A DNA stretch of 64,000 bases from Chitinophaga sancti (lineage in GTDB: Bacteria; Bacteroidota; Bacteroidia; Chitinophagales; Chitinophagaceae): assembly GCF_034087045.1 (NCBI RefSeq), contig NZ_CP139247.1:3002001-3066000 (forward strand), written 5' to 3'. Positions 54,014 to 62,714 of the stretch are shown here, piece after piece. The position numbers were made by a program, and so were the translations under genes. The notes under the pieces were generated by a model. The model searched no databases, had not been told where the DNA came from, and saw only the letters and a list, made by a program, of their open reading frames with translations. Numbering within the stretch: the first letter of the stretch is position 1; each line of letters begins with the position of its first letter.

Positions 54014-55033
54014 ATGCAACATATTCTCCTTTGTGGCGGGTCTGGTACCCGCCTCTGGCCGCTGTCTAACAAACAGACGCCTAAACAACTATTGCCGTTA
54101 TTTGACGGCCAGAGCCTCCTGCAACTGACCTGGCAACGCAATGCGTTTGCCTGCGACAGTGTACTGGCCATTGTAAATGAACAACAGGTCACTACCGTTG
54201 CAGATCAGCTGCAAAACTCCGGTGCTGCACATGCACGCTGGATTGCTGAACCTGTAGGTAGAAATACCGCTGCTGCCATTGCTTTAGCAGCCTTCGTCGC
54301 CGATCCGGAAACAATTCTCCTCATTACACCAGCAGATCACCTTATTGGTACGCCGGATATCTATGCCCAGAATGTGTTCATGGCAGAGAAACTGGCTGCT
54401 GCCAATCACCTCGTAACTATCGGGCTACAGCCTACCTATCCTGAAACAGGCTATGGGTATATACAATACGATGCTTACGATGTAGTACGATTTACTGAAA
54501 AACCGGATATCGTAACTGCCGAAGCAATGCTCAACAGTGGTGACTACCTCTGGAACAGCGGCATCTTCTGTGGAAAAGCAGGTGTATTGCTGGAACAGCT
54601 GCAACAATATGCTCCAGCTATTTACACTGCTGCTGCCATTGCTGCTGATGAATACCTGGAAACAGGCCGCATCCAGCTATCTACCATGGAAGCAATTCCT
54701 GCTGACAGTATTGACTATGCAGTACTTGAGAAAAGCAATATTGTAAAAGTGGTACCCAGTACAATGGAATGGAGTGACGTAGGGGGATATGAAGCACTCG
54801 CAGATGCACTTGCCAAACACTACCAGTACAGCAATCACCAGGCTGTCTTTATCCAGAGCGACCCTGTGAACAGCATGGTCCTTGGCAAAGATAAACTGGT
54901 TGCGCTCGTAGGCGTGGAAAATGTAGTAGTGGTGAACACGCCTGAAGCCCTGCTGATTCTGCAAAAAGGGAAAGGCCAGGAAGTGAAACAACTGCACCAG
55001 TGGGTAAAAGAAAACAGACCTGAATTACTTTAA
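54014..55033 (+). CDS. manC: Mannose-1-phosphate guanylyltransferase
   Basis: The enzyme makes GDP-mannose from mannose 1-phosphate and GTP. The 339-residue protein has the nucleotidyltransferase signature LLCGGSGTRLWPLSNKQTPK, PVGRNTAAAIALAA, TPADHLI and the segment YLWNSGIFCGKAGVLLE, with FTEKP. It lacks the C-terminal phosphomannose isomerase domain found in longer ManC proteins, so the isomerase is elsewhere. Its product feeds Gmd and Fcl in this cluster. Confidence 0.93.
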   Translation: MQHILLCGGSGTRLWPLSNKQTPKQLLPLFDGQSLLQLTWQRNAFACDSVLAIVNEQQVTTVADQLQNSGAAHARWIAEPVGRNTAAAIALAAFVADPETILLITPADHLIGTPDIYAQNVFMAEKLAAANHLVTIGLQPTYPETGYGYIQYDAYDVVRFTEKPDIVTAEAMLNSGDYLWNSGIFCGKAGVLLEQLQQYAPAIYTAAAIAADEYLETGRIQLSTMEAIPADSIDYAVLEKSNIVKVVPSTMEWSDVGGYEALADALAKHYQYSNHQAVFIQSDPVNSMVLGKDKLVALVGVENVVVVNTPEALLILQKGKGQEVKQLHQWVKENRPELL

Positions 55034-55042
55034 ATAAATACT

Positions 55043-55984
55043 ATGCAACTAAACGATAAAATATATATAGCAGGTCACCGCGGCATGGTAGGCGGTGCAA
55101 TCAAAAGAAGATTGCAGACTTTAGGGTACAACAACCTGCTCACCCGTAGCTCTGTAGACCTGGACCTGCGTAACCAGGCCGCTGTAAATGAGTTTTTTGA
55201 AAGCGAACGACCTGATTACGTATTCCTCGCAGCTGCAAAAGTAGGTGGTATCTATGCGAACAACACTTACCGTGCAGAGTTCCTGTACGATAACCTGATG
55301 ATGGAAGCCAATATTATTCATGCTGCTTACAAACACGGTGTAAAAAAACTGCAATTCCTGGGTAGCTCCTGCATCTATCCGAAAATGGCCCCACAGCCAC
55401 TCACAGAAGATAGCCTGCTCACAGGACCTCTCGAAATGACGAACGAACCATATGCCATCGCCAAGATAGCAGGTATCAAACTCTGCGAAGCTTACCGTGA
55501 TCAATATGGTTGTAATTATATCAGTGTGATGCCCACAAACCTGTATGGCATTGGTGATAACTATCATCCTGAAAACTCACATGTTTTACCTGCCCTGATC
55601 CGCCGCTTCCACGAAGCAAAAGAAGCGGGCAAGAACAGTGTAACTGTATGGGGAAGCGGTACCCCACGTCGTGAGTTTTTGTTTGCCGACGACCTGGCTG
55701 CTGCCTGTGTATACCTGATGCTGCACTACGATGGCAAAGAACTGGTCAACATTGGCACGGGCGAAGACCTGAGCATCAAAGAACTGGCAGAAACGGTGAA
55801 AGAAGTAGTTTGTTATGATGGCAAAATTGTATTTGATCCATCAAAACCTGATGGCACTCCACGTAAACTGATGAATGTTTCCAAACTGCATAGCCTGGGA
55901 TGGAAACACACGACTGAACTGAAAGAAGGATTAGTACAAGCATACGCGGATTTCCTCAGGAAACGTCATATGGCCGTTAGCTGA
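55043..55984 (+). CDS. fcl: GDP-L-fucose synthase
   Basis: The enzyme epimerises and reduces GDP-4-keto-6-deoxymannose to GDP-L-fucose. The 313-residue protein has [46 protein letters not shown], with catalytic tyrosine and lysine in [16 protein letters not shown], and [20 protein letters not shown]. It follows manC by 9 bp and works with gmd two genes later. Confidence 0.96.
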   Translation: MQLNDKIYIAGHRGMVGGAIKRRLQTLGYNNLLTRSSVDLDLRNQAAVNEFFESERPDYVFLAAAKVGGIYANNTYRAEFLYDNLMMEANIIHAAYKHGVKKLQFLGSSCIYPKMAPQPLTEDSLLTGPLEMTNEPYAIAKIAGIKLCEAYRDQYGCNYISVMPTNLYGIGDNYHPENSHVLPALIRRFHEAKEAGKNSVTVWGSGTPRREFLFADDLAAACVYLMLHYDGKELVNIGTGEDLSIKELAETVKEVVCYDGKIVFDPSKPDGTPRKLMNVSKLHSLGWKHTTELKEGLVQAYADFLRKRHMAVS

Positions 55985-56022
55985 GTTTTTTTATTGCTCA
56001 CATTGTTAATCAAAGTAATCTG

Positions 56023-57357
56023 ATGAAAGTAATCGTAATAGGTACCGGATATGTAGGGTTGGTAACCGGCGCATGTCTGGCAGAAGTAGGAACAGAAGTA
56101 GTGTGTGTGGATGTAAATGAAGCAAAAATCAGGAACCTCGATCGTGGTATTCTTCCCATCTATGAACCTGGACTGGAAGAAATAGTGACCCGCAATGTAG
56201 CCAATGGCAGACTGTCTTTCAGTACTGACCTGGCAGCGGTGATTCCGGGTGCTGCTGTTGCATTTATAGCAGTAGGCACGCCTCCGGGTGAAGATGGTAG
56301 TGCAGATCTGCAATATGTATTACAGGTGGCTAAAGAAATAGGACAGTCTATGACTGACTATCTCGTAGTGGTGACAAAATCTACTGTACCTGTAGGTACG
56401 GCGGTGAAAGTAAACAGGGAGATCAAACAGGCTGTACTTAAACGCGATGAACTCCTGGATTATGATGTGGCTTCAAATCCTGAGTTCCTGAAAGAAGGAG
56501 CTGCGGTACAGGATTTCCTGAAACCTGACAGGATCGTGGTGGGTGTGAACAGTGGTAAGAGTAAAGAGATACTGGAACAACTGTACAGACCTTTTTTACT
56601 GAATGGAAGACCGATCATTTTCATGGACATCGCATCTGCAGAAATGACGAAGTATGCAGCAAATGCGATGCTGGCAACGAAAATTTCTTTTATCAATGAT
56701 ATTGCTAACCTCTGTGACCTTGTTGGCGCAGATGTAAATATGGTGAGAAAAGGGATTGGCTCTGATGCACGTATTGGTACCAGTTTTATATATCCTGGTA
56801 TTGGTTATGGCGGTAGCTGTTTCCCAAAAGATGTGAAAGCACTGGTGAAAACCGGTAAAGATTATGGGCATACACTGCGCATACTCGAAGCGGTGGAAGC
56901 CGTGAATAATGATCAGAAGCTGGTGATGTTCGACAAGATCACAAATCATTATGATGGTGATTTGACCGGAGTCGTATTTGGTATCTGGGGCTTATCATTT
57001 AAACCCGGTACGGACGATATGCGCGAAGCAGCGAGTATCGTACTGATCAATGCATTGCTGGAAGCGGGTGCAGTGGTAAGAGTATTTGATCCTGTGGCAA
57101 TGGAAGAAGCGAGAAAGACATTGGGCGATACGGTGATATGGTGCGAGGATATGTACCATGCAGTGGAAGGTGTGGATGCGGTAGTACTGGTGACGGAGTG
57201 GAATGATTTCAGGTTACCGGATTGGAATAGGATGAAAGGAATTGTGGTGTTTGACGGAAGGAATATTTATGATTTGCCTTATTTGAAGAAGAAAGGAATA
57301 GTGGCTTACGGTATAGGAACAGCACAGCCGACAGAGATCGAATTTATTACCAAATAA
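56023..57357 (+). CDS. ugd: UDP-glucose 6-dehydrogenase
   Basis: The enzyme oxidises UDP-glucose to UDP-glucuronate. The 444-residue protein has the N-terminal motif VIGTGYVGLVTGACLAEVG, TKSTVPVGTA, NPEFLKEGAAVQDF and the catalytic cysteine in GIGYGGSCFPKDVKAL. The C-terminal domain (WGLSFKPGTDDMREAASI) is present. UDP-glucuronate would supply an acidic sugar for the polymer. It separates fcl from gmd. Confidence 0.97.
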   Translation: MKVIVIGTGYVGLVTGACLAEVGTEVVCVDVNEAKIRNLDRGILPIYEPGLEEIVTRNVANGRLSFSTDLAAVIPGAAVAFIAVGTPPGEDGSADLQYVLQVAKEIGQSMTDYLVVVTKSTVPVGTAVKVNREIKQAVLKRDELLDYDVASNPEFLKEGAAVQDFLKPDRIVVGVNSGKSKEILEQLYRPFLLNGRPIIFMDIASAEMTKYAANAMLATKISFINDIANLCDLVGADVNMVRKGIGSDARIGTSFIYPGIGYGGSCFPKDVKALVKTGKDYGHTLRILEAVEAVNNDQKLVMFDKITNHYDGDLTGVVFGIWGLSFKPGTDDMREAASIVLINALLEAGAVVRVFDPVAMEEARKTLGDTVIWCEDMYHAVEGVDAVVLVTEWNDFRLPDWNRMKGIVVFDGRNIYDLPYLKKKGIVAYGIGTAQPTEIEFITK

Positions 57358-57388
57358 AAAACTTTAAATTCTTTAAAAACTATATAAT

Positions 57389-58486
57389 ATGAAAGTGGCC
57401 TTAATCACCGGTGTTAACGGACAAGACGGCGCCTACCTGTCAGAACTTTTATTGGAAAAAGGATATATGGTACATGGTATCAAACGCCGTGCTTCCCTTA
57501 TCAACACGGATAGAATCGACCACCTGTACCAGGACCCCCACGATCCGAACGTGCGTTTCAAACTGCACTACGGTGATATGACCGACAGCACTAACCTGAT
57601 CCGCATCATCCAGGAAACCCAACCTGACGAGATCTACAACCTGGCTGCTATGAGCCATGTAAAAGTAAGCTTTGACACTCCTGAATATACTGCCAACGCT
57701 GATGGTATCGGTACTCTTCGTATTCTCGAAGCACTCCGTATCCTGAAGCTGGACAAAAAGACCCGCGTGTACCAGGCTAGCACCTCAGAACTATATGGTC
57801 TGGTGCAGGAGGTTCCTCAGCGCGAATCAACACCTTTCTACCCACGTAGCCCATATGCAGTAGCAAAACTATATGCTTACTGGATCACGGTGAACTATCG
57901 TGAAGCCTATGGCATGTTCGCCTGCAATGGTATCCTTTTCAACCACGAAAGTCCGCTGCGTGGCGAAACCTTCGTAACCCGCAAGATCACCCGTGGTGTA
58001 GCTGCGATTGCGCTCGGTCAGCAGGACAAAATGTACCTCGGTAACCTGGATGCACGTCGTGACTGGGGTCATGCAAAAGATTATGTAGATGCGATGTGGC
58101 GAATCCTGCAACAGGATACCCCTGAAGACTATGTGATCGCAACGGGTATTACTACACCTGTACGTGACTTTGTAAAAATGGCTTTCAACGAATTGGGTAT
58201 CGAACTGGCATTCTCCGGCCAGGGTGAAAAAGAAGTGGCGATTGTAACAGCCTGCCGTAACAAGGAATTTGTGTTGCCAATCGGTAAAGAAGTAGTAGCA
58301 GTAGATGCGAAGTACTTCCGTCCTACAGAAGTAGAATTACTGATCGGTGATCCAACCAAAGCACAGACAAAACTGGACTGGCAGCCTAAATACGACCTGC
58401 CTGAACTGGTGAAAGAAATGGTAGCGGCAGATGTTGAGCTGTTCCGCAAAGAGTCTGTTGCACAATTTGAACATCTCATCGGTTAA
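57389..58486 (+). CDS. gmd: GDP-mannose 4,6-dehydratase
   Basis: The enzyme dehydrates GDP-mannose to GDP-4-keto-6-deoxymannose, the first step to GDP-fucose. The 365-residue protein has [52 protein letters not shown], the active-site [14 protein letters not shown] and [15 protein letters not shown], and [18 protein letters not shown]. It follows ugd by 31 bp. A broken acyltransferase gene follows it. Confidence 0.97.
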   Translation: MKVALITGVNGQDGAYLSELLLEKGYMVHGIKRRASLINTDRIDHLYQDPHDPNVRFKLHYGDMTDSTNLIRIIQETQPDEIYNLAAMSHVKVSFDTPEYTANADGIGTLRILEALRILKLDKKTRVYQASTSELYGLVQEVPQRESTPFYPRSPYAVAKLYAYWITVNYREAYGMFACNGILFNHESPLRGETFVTRKITRGVAAIALGQQDKMYLGNLDARRDWGHAKDYVDAMWRILQQDTPEDYVIATGITTPVRDFVKMAFNELGIELAFSGQGEKEVAIVTACRNKEFVLPIGKEVVAVDAKYFRPTEVELLIGDPTKAQTKLDWQPKYDLPELVKEMVAADVELFRKESVAQFEHLIG

Positions 58487-58489
58487 AAT

Positions 58490-58600
58490 ATAATAATTGC
58501 GAAGTTATTACCGGTTAAGACAGGTCTTTCCTTTCTCGACGGCCTTCGTGGGTTGGCTGCCCTGTACGTAGCTACAGGGCATGCTTCCTACCTGAATTGA
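58490..58600 (+). pseudogene. Relic of an acyltransferase-3 (OafA-like) gene
   Basis: Directly after the gmd stop, and in the same frame, an open stretch without an ATG encodes KTGLSFLDGLRGLAALY and then HASYLN before a TGA at 58598-58600. This is the N-terminal signature of membrane O-acyltransferases of the acyltransferase-3 family, normally about 350-400 residues. The rest of the gene is missing; only 370 bp of AT-rich sequence follow before the next gene. The start codon is also lost. It most likely once decorated the polymer with acetyl groups. Confidence 0.75.
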
Positions 58601-58970
58601 GAGGAAGAAGAAAGTTCATTCAGGCAATTCGTATAGTGTGATCGGTAAAGTATTTGCATGAGATATTTCTGTGTGCAGGTTTGGGTTCGATATGCTGCTT
58701 TTTTATTTGATCTGTTTTACTGACGGTATCCTTGATTGTCTATGTTATTATTATAATTTAATGTTGCATTTTTTTAGCTAACTGAATATTACTGTAAACT
58801 AACAATAGCTATATCAAAAACCTTTGTATTGTTGGCTGTCGCTGTTGTCACACTTGTTGGCATATGCTTTACATTGTTTCCCGGAAAAATCTTTTACGTC
58901 AACCTTTAAGCGAGTTCTAATCAGCCACCCGGAAGTTATGCCGGCAATGGTGAATTAAATATCTATCTAT
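58601..58970. other. AT-rich decayed sequence
   Basis: This 370-bp stretch follows the acyltransferase relic. Short hydrophobic reading fragments (for example LLAVAVVTLVGICF near 58830-58870) could be further remains of the same membrane protein, but this is not firm. No intact gene is present; a promoter for the next gene is possible but none is clear. Confidence 0.45.
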
Positions 58971-59975
58971 ATGAAAATTTTAGTTGAAAATTCTACTTGG
59001 AATAACATCGGTGATGGGTTTTACCAGAGTGCACTTTTTGTATTAATTAAAAAATTGTATCCGGAAGCCAATGTATTAATGGAAGAGGGACCGATCTTAA
59101 GAGCATTTCGCCCGAAGAGCGACTGGCAAAAGAAGAATGCCCTTCACTTGATGAATTATCAATTTGCTGATCTGCATATTTTCTCTGGTCCTATAATTCG
59201 CCAGATACTGACCAATTATAAAGATAAGATCAAACAGATCAAAGAAAGAGGGGAGCAGTATGCACTCGTTAGTGTATCAAGTGCAGGTATCTCTGATTCT
59301 TTGCGCACTGAAACGGGAGAATTTTTTCAAAAATATCAGCCGTTGTTCTTATCATCCCGCGATCAGGATACTTATCTGAAGTTCAAAGATTATGTAAAGA
59401 ATTCTTACAATGGTATCTGCACCGCATTCCTGGTGAATAAAATGTTGCCTGTAGATACACTGGATAAAAATTTCAAATTTTTTATCAGCAGTTTTTACAG
59501 GGAACTGGAACCAGTCTACAAAGTAAATGGAGAGGTTGAGATCAGGAACATAGAGCTGGAGCGTAAAAAGACATTTTGTGGGCTCAATCACCGTTTTAGC
59601 CGCCACCTGAACCGCTTTCGCCCTGTGCAGGAAGCTATAAAGGGACATAAGATTGTCAGAGTTAACCAGGAAGTGTCTACAAAGTTTAACCATATCAATT
59701 TTGCATTACCTAATTCGTTTTTGAGCTATAATCTGCTTTCTTACCTGGCCTTGTATAAATCGGCAGACTTCACGGTATCAGACAGGGTACATTCCTGTGC
59801 AGTAAGTCTCGCCTTTGGTAAGCCTGCCCGATTGCTGACCAATAGTCCGAGGGCGGGTATTTTTAACAGACTAGGCTTTGATCATAAAAAGAACAATGGC
59901 ATCATGTATCCTAATCTTGATATCATTGATTCAGAAGCGGAGAAATTATCTTCATTCATTCAGTCATCTATTTAA
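58971..59975 (+). CDS. Polysaccharide pyruvyl transferase family protein
   Basis: The 334-residue protein belongs to the polysaccharide pyruvyl transferase family: it begins with KILVENSTWNNIGDGFYQSAL and carries the C-terminal signature SDRVHSCAVSLAFGKPARLL. Members transfer pyruvate from phosphoenolpyruvate to form ketals on sugars. It should modify repeat units of the polymer in the cytoplasm. It is followed by the flippase gene 2 bp later. Codon use is more AT-rich than in the sugar-nucleotide genes, which fits a variable, possibly transferred part of the cluster. Confidence 0.88.
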   Translation: MKILVENSTWNNIGDGFYQSALFVLIKKLYPEANVLMEEGPILRAFRPKSDWQKKNALHLMNYQFADLHIFSGPIIRQILTNYKDKIKQIKERGEQYALVSVSSAGISDSLRTETGEFFQKYQPLFLSSRDQDTYLKFKDYVKNSYNGICTAFLVNKMLPVDTLDKNFKFFISSFYRELEPVYKVNGEVEIRNIELERKKTFCGLNHRFSRHLNRFRPVQEAIKGHKIVRVNQEVSTKFNHINFALPNSFLSYNLLSYLALYKSADFTVSDRVHSCAVSLAFGKPARLLTNSPRAGIFNRLGFDHKKNNGIMYPNLDIIDSEAEKLSSFIQSSI

Positions 59976-59977
59976 TT

Positions 59978-61468
59978 TTGAGCAAAAAGAATCTTTCAGG
60001 AACACATGTATTTAACAGCATCAGCTGGATGCTGATGCAAACTGGAGCAACAAAGTTAACCTCCATCTTAGGTCAGATCGTTTTGGCATGGATGCTGGAG
60101 CCAGCGCAGTTTGGTCTTATCAGCCTGGTGTATACCGTCACCAGCATTGGTCTGATCATTCAGCAGTTTGGCTTGAACGATGTATTAATCAGGCGGCAGA
60201 AGGCCTTTACAAACTGGCTTCCTTTATCCTTTGGCATCTCATGGGTATTCGGATTTGTTTCCTGTATTTTTTTGCTGGTGATGGGTTATATAGGAAGTTT
60301 AGTGTACAAGGATCATAACATTTTCGTCCTGGTTGCTTTCTATGCACTGACTACACCATTGGACGCATTGAGTGTGATCCCTCTGACAAAACTGCGTATA
60401 GATTTAGATTTTAAAACGCTTTCTGTTATCCGGATCATGGAGACAGTGCTGACGATGTTTATGACGGTAGCACTGGCTTTTATAGGGTTTGGAGTATATA
60501 GCTTTGTAATACCTCCACTTGTTGTTTCAGTGACATTCCTAATTGTAAAATACCGTGTTACACACCTGAATATTCATTTTAATCTACACCTGCGCCGTTG
60601 GAAGTACCTTACCGTAAGCAGTTCGTGGTCGTTAATAAATTCCATTGTGCAGCGAGTCATGGATCAGGCAGACTATATCGTACTTGGGCTTTTAGTGAGT
60701 AAGACCATAGTAGGTATTTATTATATGGCCTTTAGCCTGTCGATACAGGTGATTGGCTTTGTGGCAAATAACCTGCCCAGTGTATTGTTTCCAAGCCTGG
60801 CTTCGATTAAAGATAGCCAGCGGGCTAAGGATATGTTCAAAAAAAGTGTGACCTATTTGTCTGTATTTGGTGCGGCCTTCGCCATCTGGCAGGGTGCTAC
60901 TGCTTACTGGATCGTTCGGGTGTTTCTCTCTGCAAAATGGGTACAGACCATTGCATTGGTAGAAATATTGTCTATAGGTATGGCTTTTCGTGCGGTAGCA
61001 TGGCTCTGGTCTACACCCTACAGGCTAAAAGGGATGTTTGCCGGTATGGCGAGGCAATCCTTTTATGGACTGATAGTCATGGTGATTCTGGTTTTATCGG
61101 GTACACTGCTTTGGGGGGTGCATGGCACGGCTGCAGGTGTATCGCTTTTTTATATATTGATTAGTCCCATCTGGTTATACAATGGTTTTAAACTGTTGGG
61201 TGGTACCTGGAAAGAAACCGTGCAGGTATTTGTGATACCGATTCCTTTAGCGATGCTTTGCTATGGTAGTTGCTGGTATTTCTTCAGATTCCTTTATCTG
61301 GGTGCTAACCCGGTCACGGCCATGATCCTTATTTCTGTAATCGGTTCAGGATTCTATATGGGTGGCATATACCTTACTATGCCAGATACATTTGCAGAGA
61401 TCAAAAGATTGCTGTTTGAAAAAATCCCCGTTGTCAACGGAGTTAAACGCTTGCTCACAAGGAACTAG
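59978..61468 (+). CDS. Wzx-type polysaccharide flippase
   Basis: The 496-residue protein has about 12-14 membrane helices and the layout of oligosaccharide flippases of the MOP superfamily: FNSISWMLMQTGATKLTSIL, LEPAQFGLISLVYTVTSIGL, and DQADYIVLGLLVSKTIVGIYY. It moves lipid-linked repeat units across the inner membrane. It starts with TTG at 59978, 2 bp after the previous stop; the next in-frame ATG is 17 codons in and would cut the first helix. Substrate specificity cannot be seen. Confidence 0.92.
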   Translation: MSKKNLSGTHVFNSISWMLMQTGATKLTSILGQIVLAWMLEPAQFGLISLVYTVTSIGLIIQQFGLNDVLIRRQKAFTNWLPLSFGISWVFGFVSCIFLLVMGYIGSLVYKDHNIFVLVAFYALTTPLDALSVIPLTKLRIDLDFKTLSVIRIMETVLTMFMTVALAFIGFGVYSFVIPPLVVSVTFLIVKYRVTHLNIHFNLHLRRWKYLTVSSSWSLINSIVQRVMDQADYIVLGLLVSKTIVGIYYMAFSLSIQVIGFVANNLPSVLFPSLASIKDSQRAKDMFKKSVTYLSVFGAAFAIWQGATAYWIVRVFLSAKWVQTIALVEILSIGMAFRAVAWLWSTPYRLKGMFAGMARQSFYGLIVMVILVLSGTLLWGVHGTAAGVSLFYILISPIWLYNGFKLLGGTWKETVQVFVIPIPLAMLCYGSCWYFFRFLYLGANPVTAMILISVIGSGFYMGGIYLTMPDTFAEIKRLLFEKIPVVNGVKRLLTRN

Positions 61469-61475
61469 ATCAAAT

Positions 61476-62714
61476 ATGAAGAGTATTATTTCGACAGGAC
61501 AGGGCAGATTACATCTGATACAGTCCGCCATTGCTATCAAAGAGCAGGGAGTAGATGTGGAAGTGATTACAGGTTGGGTACCTGGGAAGCACTTTCCTGA
61601 CAAAGTTATCAATGTCATGGGCAAACTGGTAGGCAGGAGCAACCTTGCCTACGGCTTGCGAAAGCGCTCTCCCAAGGGATTTCCGAGAGAGCTGATCCGC
61701 ACCTGCAGTTTCTCTGAATTTTATATACAGTTTCTTTTTATCCTTACCAGAAAGAAATTTTTAACGAGAGATAAAGCGGCAAGAATGGGATGGAAAGTTT
61801 TTGGTATTGAATCAAAAAAGTACATCCGCAATGGCCAGATCTTTCATGTACGTAGTGGTGCAGGCCGCGCAGGTGCTATTAAAAAGGCTCGTGCACAGGG
61901 CATGAAAGTTGTCGTAGACCATAGTATTGCGCACCCCAGTGAAATTAAAAGACAACTGGACAAACTACTAAGCGAAAGCAAAGAATCAAAATTCATCAAT
62001 ATCTCCGATGGCTTCTGGAACAATGTGTTGAAAGATTGTGAAGAAGCAGATGTGGTGTTGGTGAATTCAGACTATGTGAAAGACACTTTTGTTGCACAGG
62101 GTTTTGCTGCTGATAAGATCAAAGTGATTCACCTGGGTATCGATGAGAGCTTTCATTCACTAAAACAATCTTATGAGTCAGGTACGATCCGCCTGGTTTT
62201 CACAGGCAACTTCGGTGTACGCAAAGGTGCTCACCTGATCGTATCGGCTATCGAACAACTTATTCAAAAAGATTTTCCTTTCACACTGGATGTGATTGGC
62301 AATGTATCGAACGAACTGGCTATTCCGGATTGGTTCAGGAATCATCCGGGTATCACCCTGCATGGTTCAATGCCACAAGATCAGCTGAAGACATTTCTCG
62401 CAAAGAGCGATCTGTATATTTTCCCGACATATGTAGAGGGCGCGGCACAATCCGTGAAAGAGGCGATGGCAGCAGGACTACCGGTAATCACCACTGTAAA
62501 CAGCGGGGCGCCGGTAACACACATGGAAAACGGTTTTTTGATTCCCGATGATAACGCCGATGCACTGGCAGCTGCTATCCTGCAACTAAGCGCAGCACCG
62601 GCACTGAGAAAGGAATTGGGACTCAAAGCAGCAGAAACGATTCGCACCGGCCACACATGGGAACGATATGCACAGGAAGTAACTGAACTATATAAAAGCA
62701 TAATCAGCGCATGA
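61476..62714 (+). CDS. Glycosyltransferase family 4 protein
   Basis: The 412-residue protein is a GT-B glycosyltransferase of the GT4 type. The C-terminal half has FTGNFGVRKGAHLIVSAIEQ, and the donor site is FPTYVEGAAQSVKEAMAAGL with the E-x7-E motif. The start ATG at 61476 (MKSIISTGQGRLH) lies 7 bp after the flippase stop; the longer in-frame start lies inside the flippase gene. It adds a sugar, of unknown kind, to the lipid-linked repeat unit at the cytoplasmic face. Its stop overlaps the next gene's ATG (ATGA). Confidence 0.93.
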   Translation: MKSIISTGQGRLHLIQSAIAIKEQGVDVEVITGWVPGKHFPDKVINVMGKLVGRSNLAYGLRKRSPKGFPRELIRTCSFSEFYIQFLFILTRKKFLTRDKAARMGWKVFGIESKKYIRNGQIFHVRSGAGRAGAIKKARAQGMKVVVDHSIAHPSEIKRQLDKLLSESKESKFINISDGFWNNVLKDCEEADVVLVNSDYVKDTFVAQGFAADKIKVIHLGIDESFHSLKQSYESGTIRLVFTGNFGVRKGAHLIVSAIEQLIQKDFPFTLDVIGNVSNELAIPDWFRNHPGITLHGSMPQDQLKTFLAKSDLYIFPTYVEGAAQSVKEAMAAGLPVITTVNSGAPVTHMENGFLIPDDNADALAAAILQLSAAPALRKELGLKAAETIRTGHTWERYAQEVTELYKSIISA

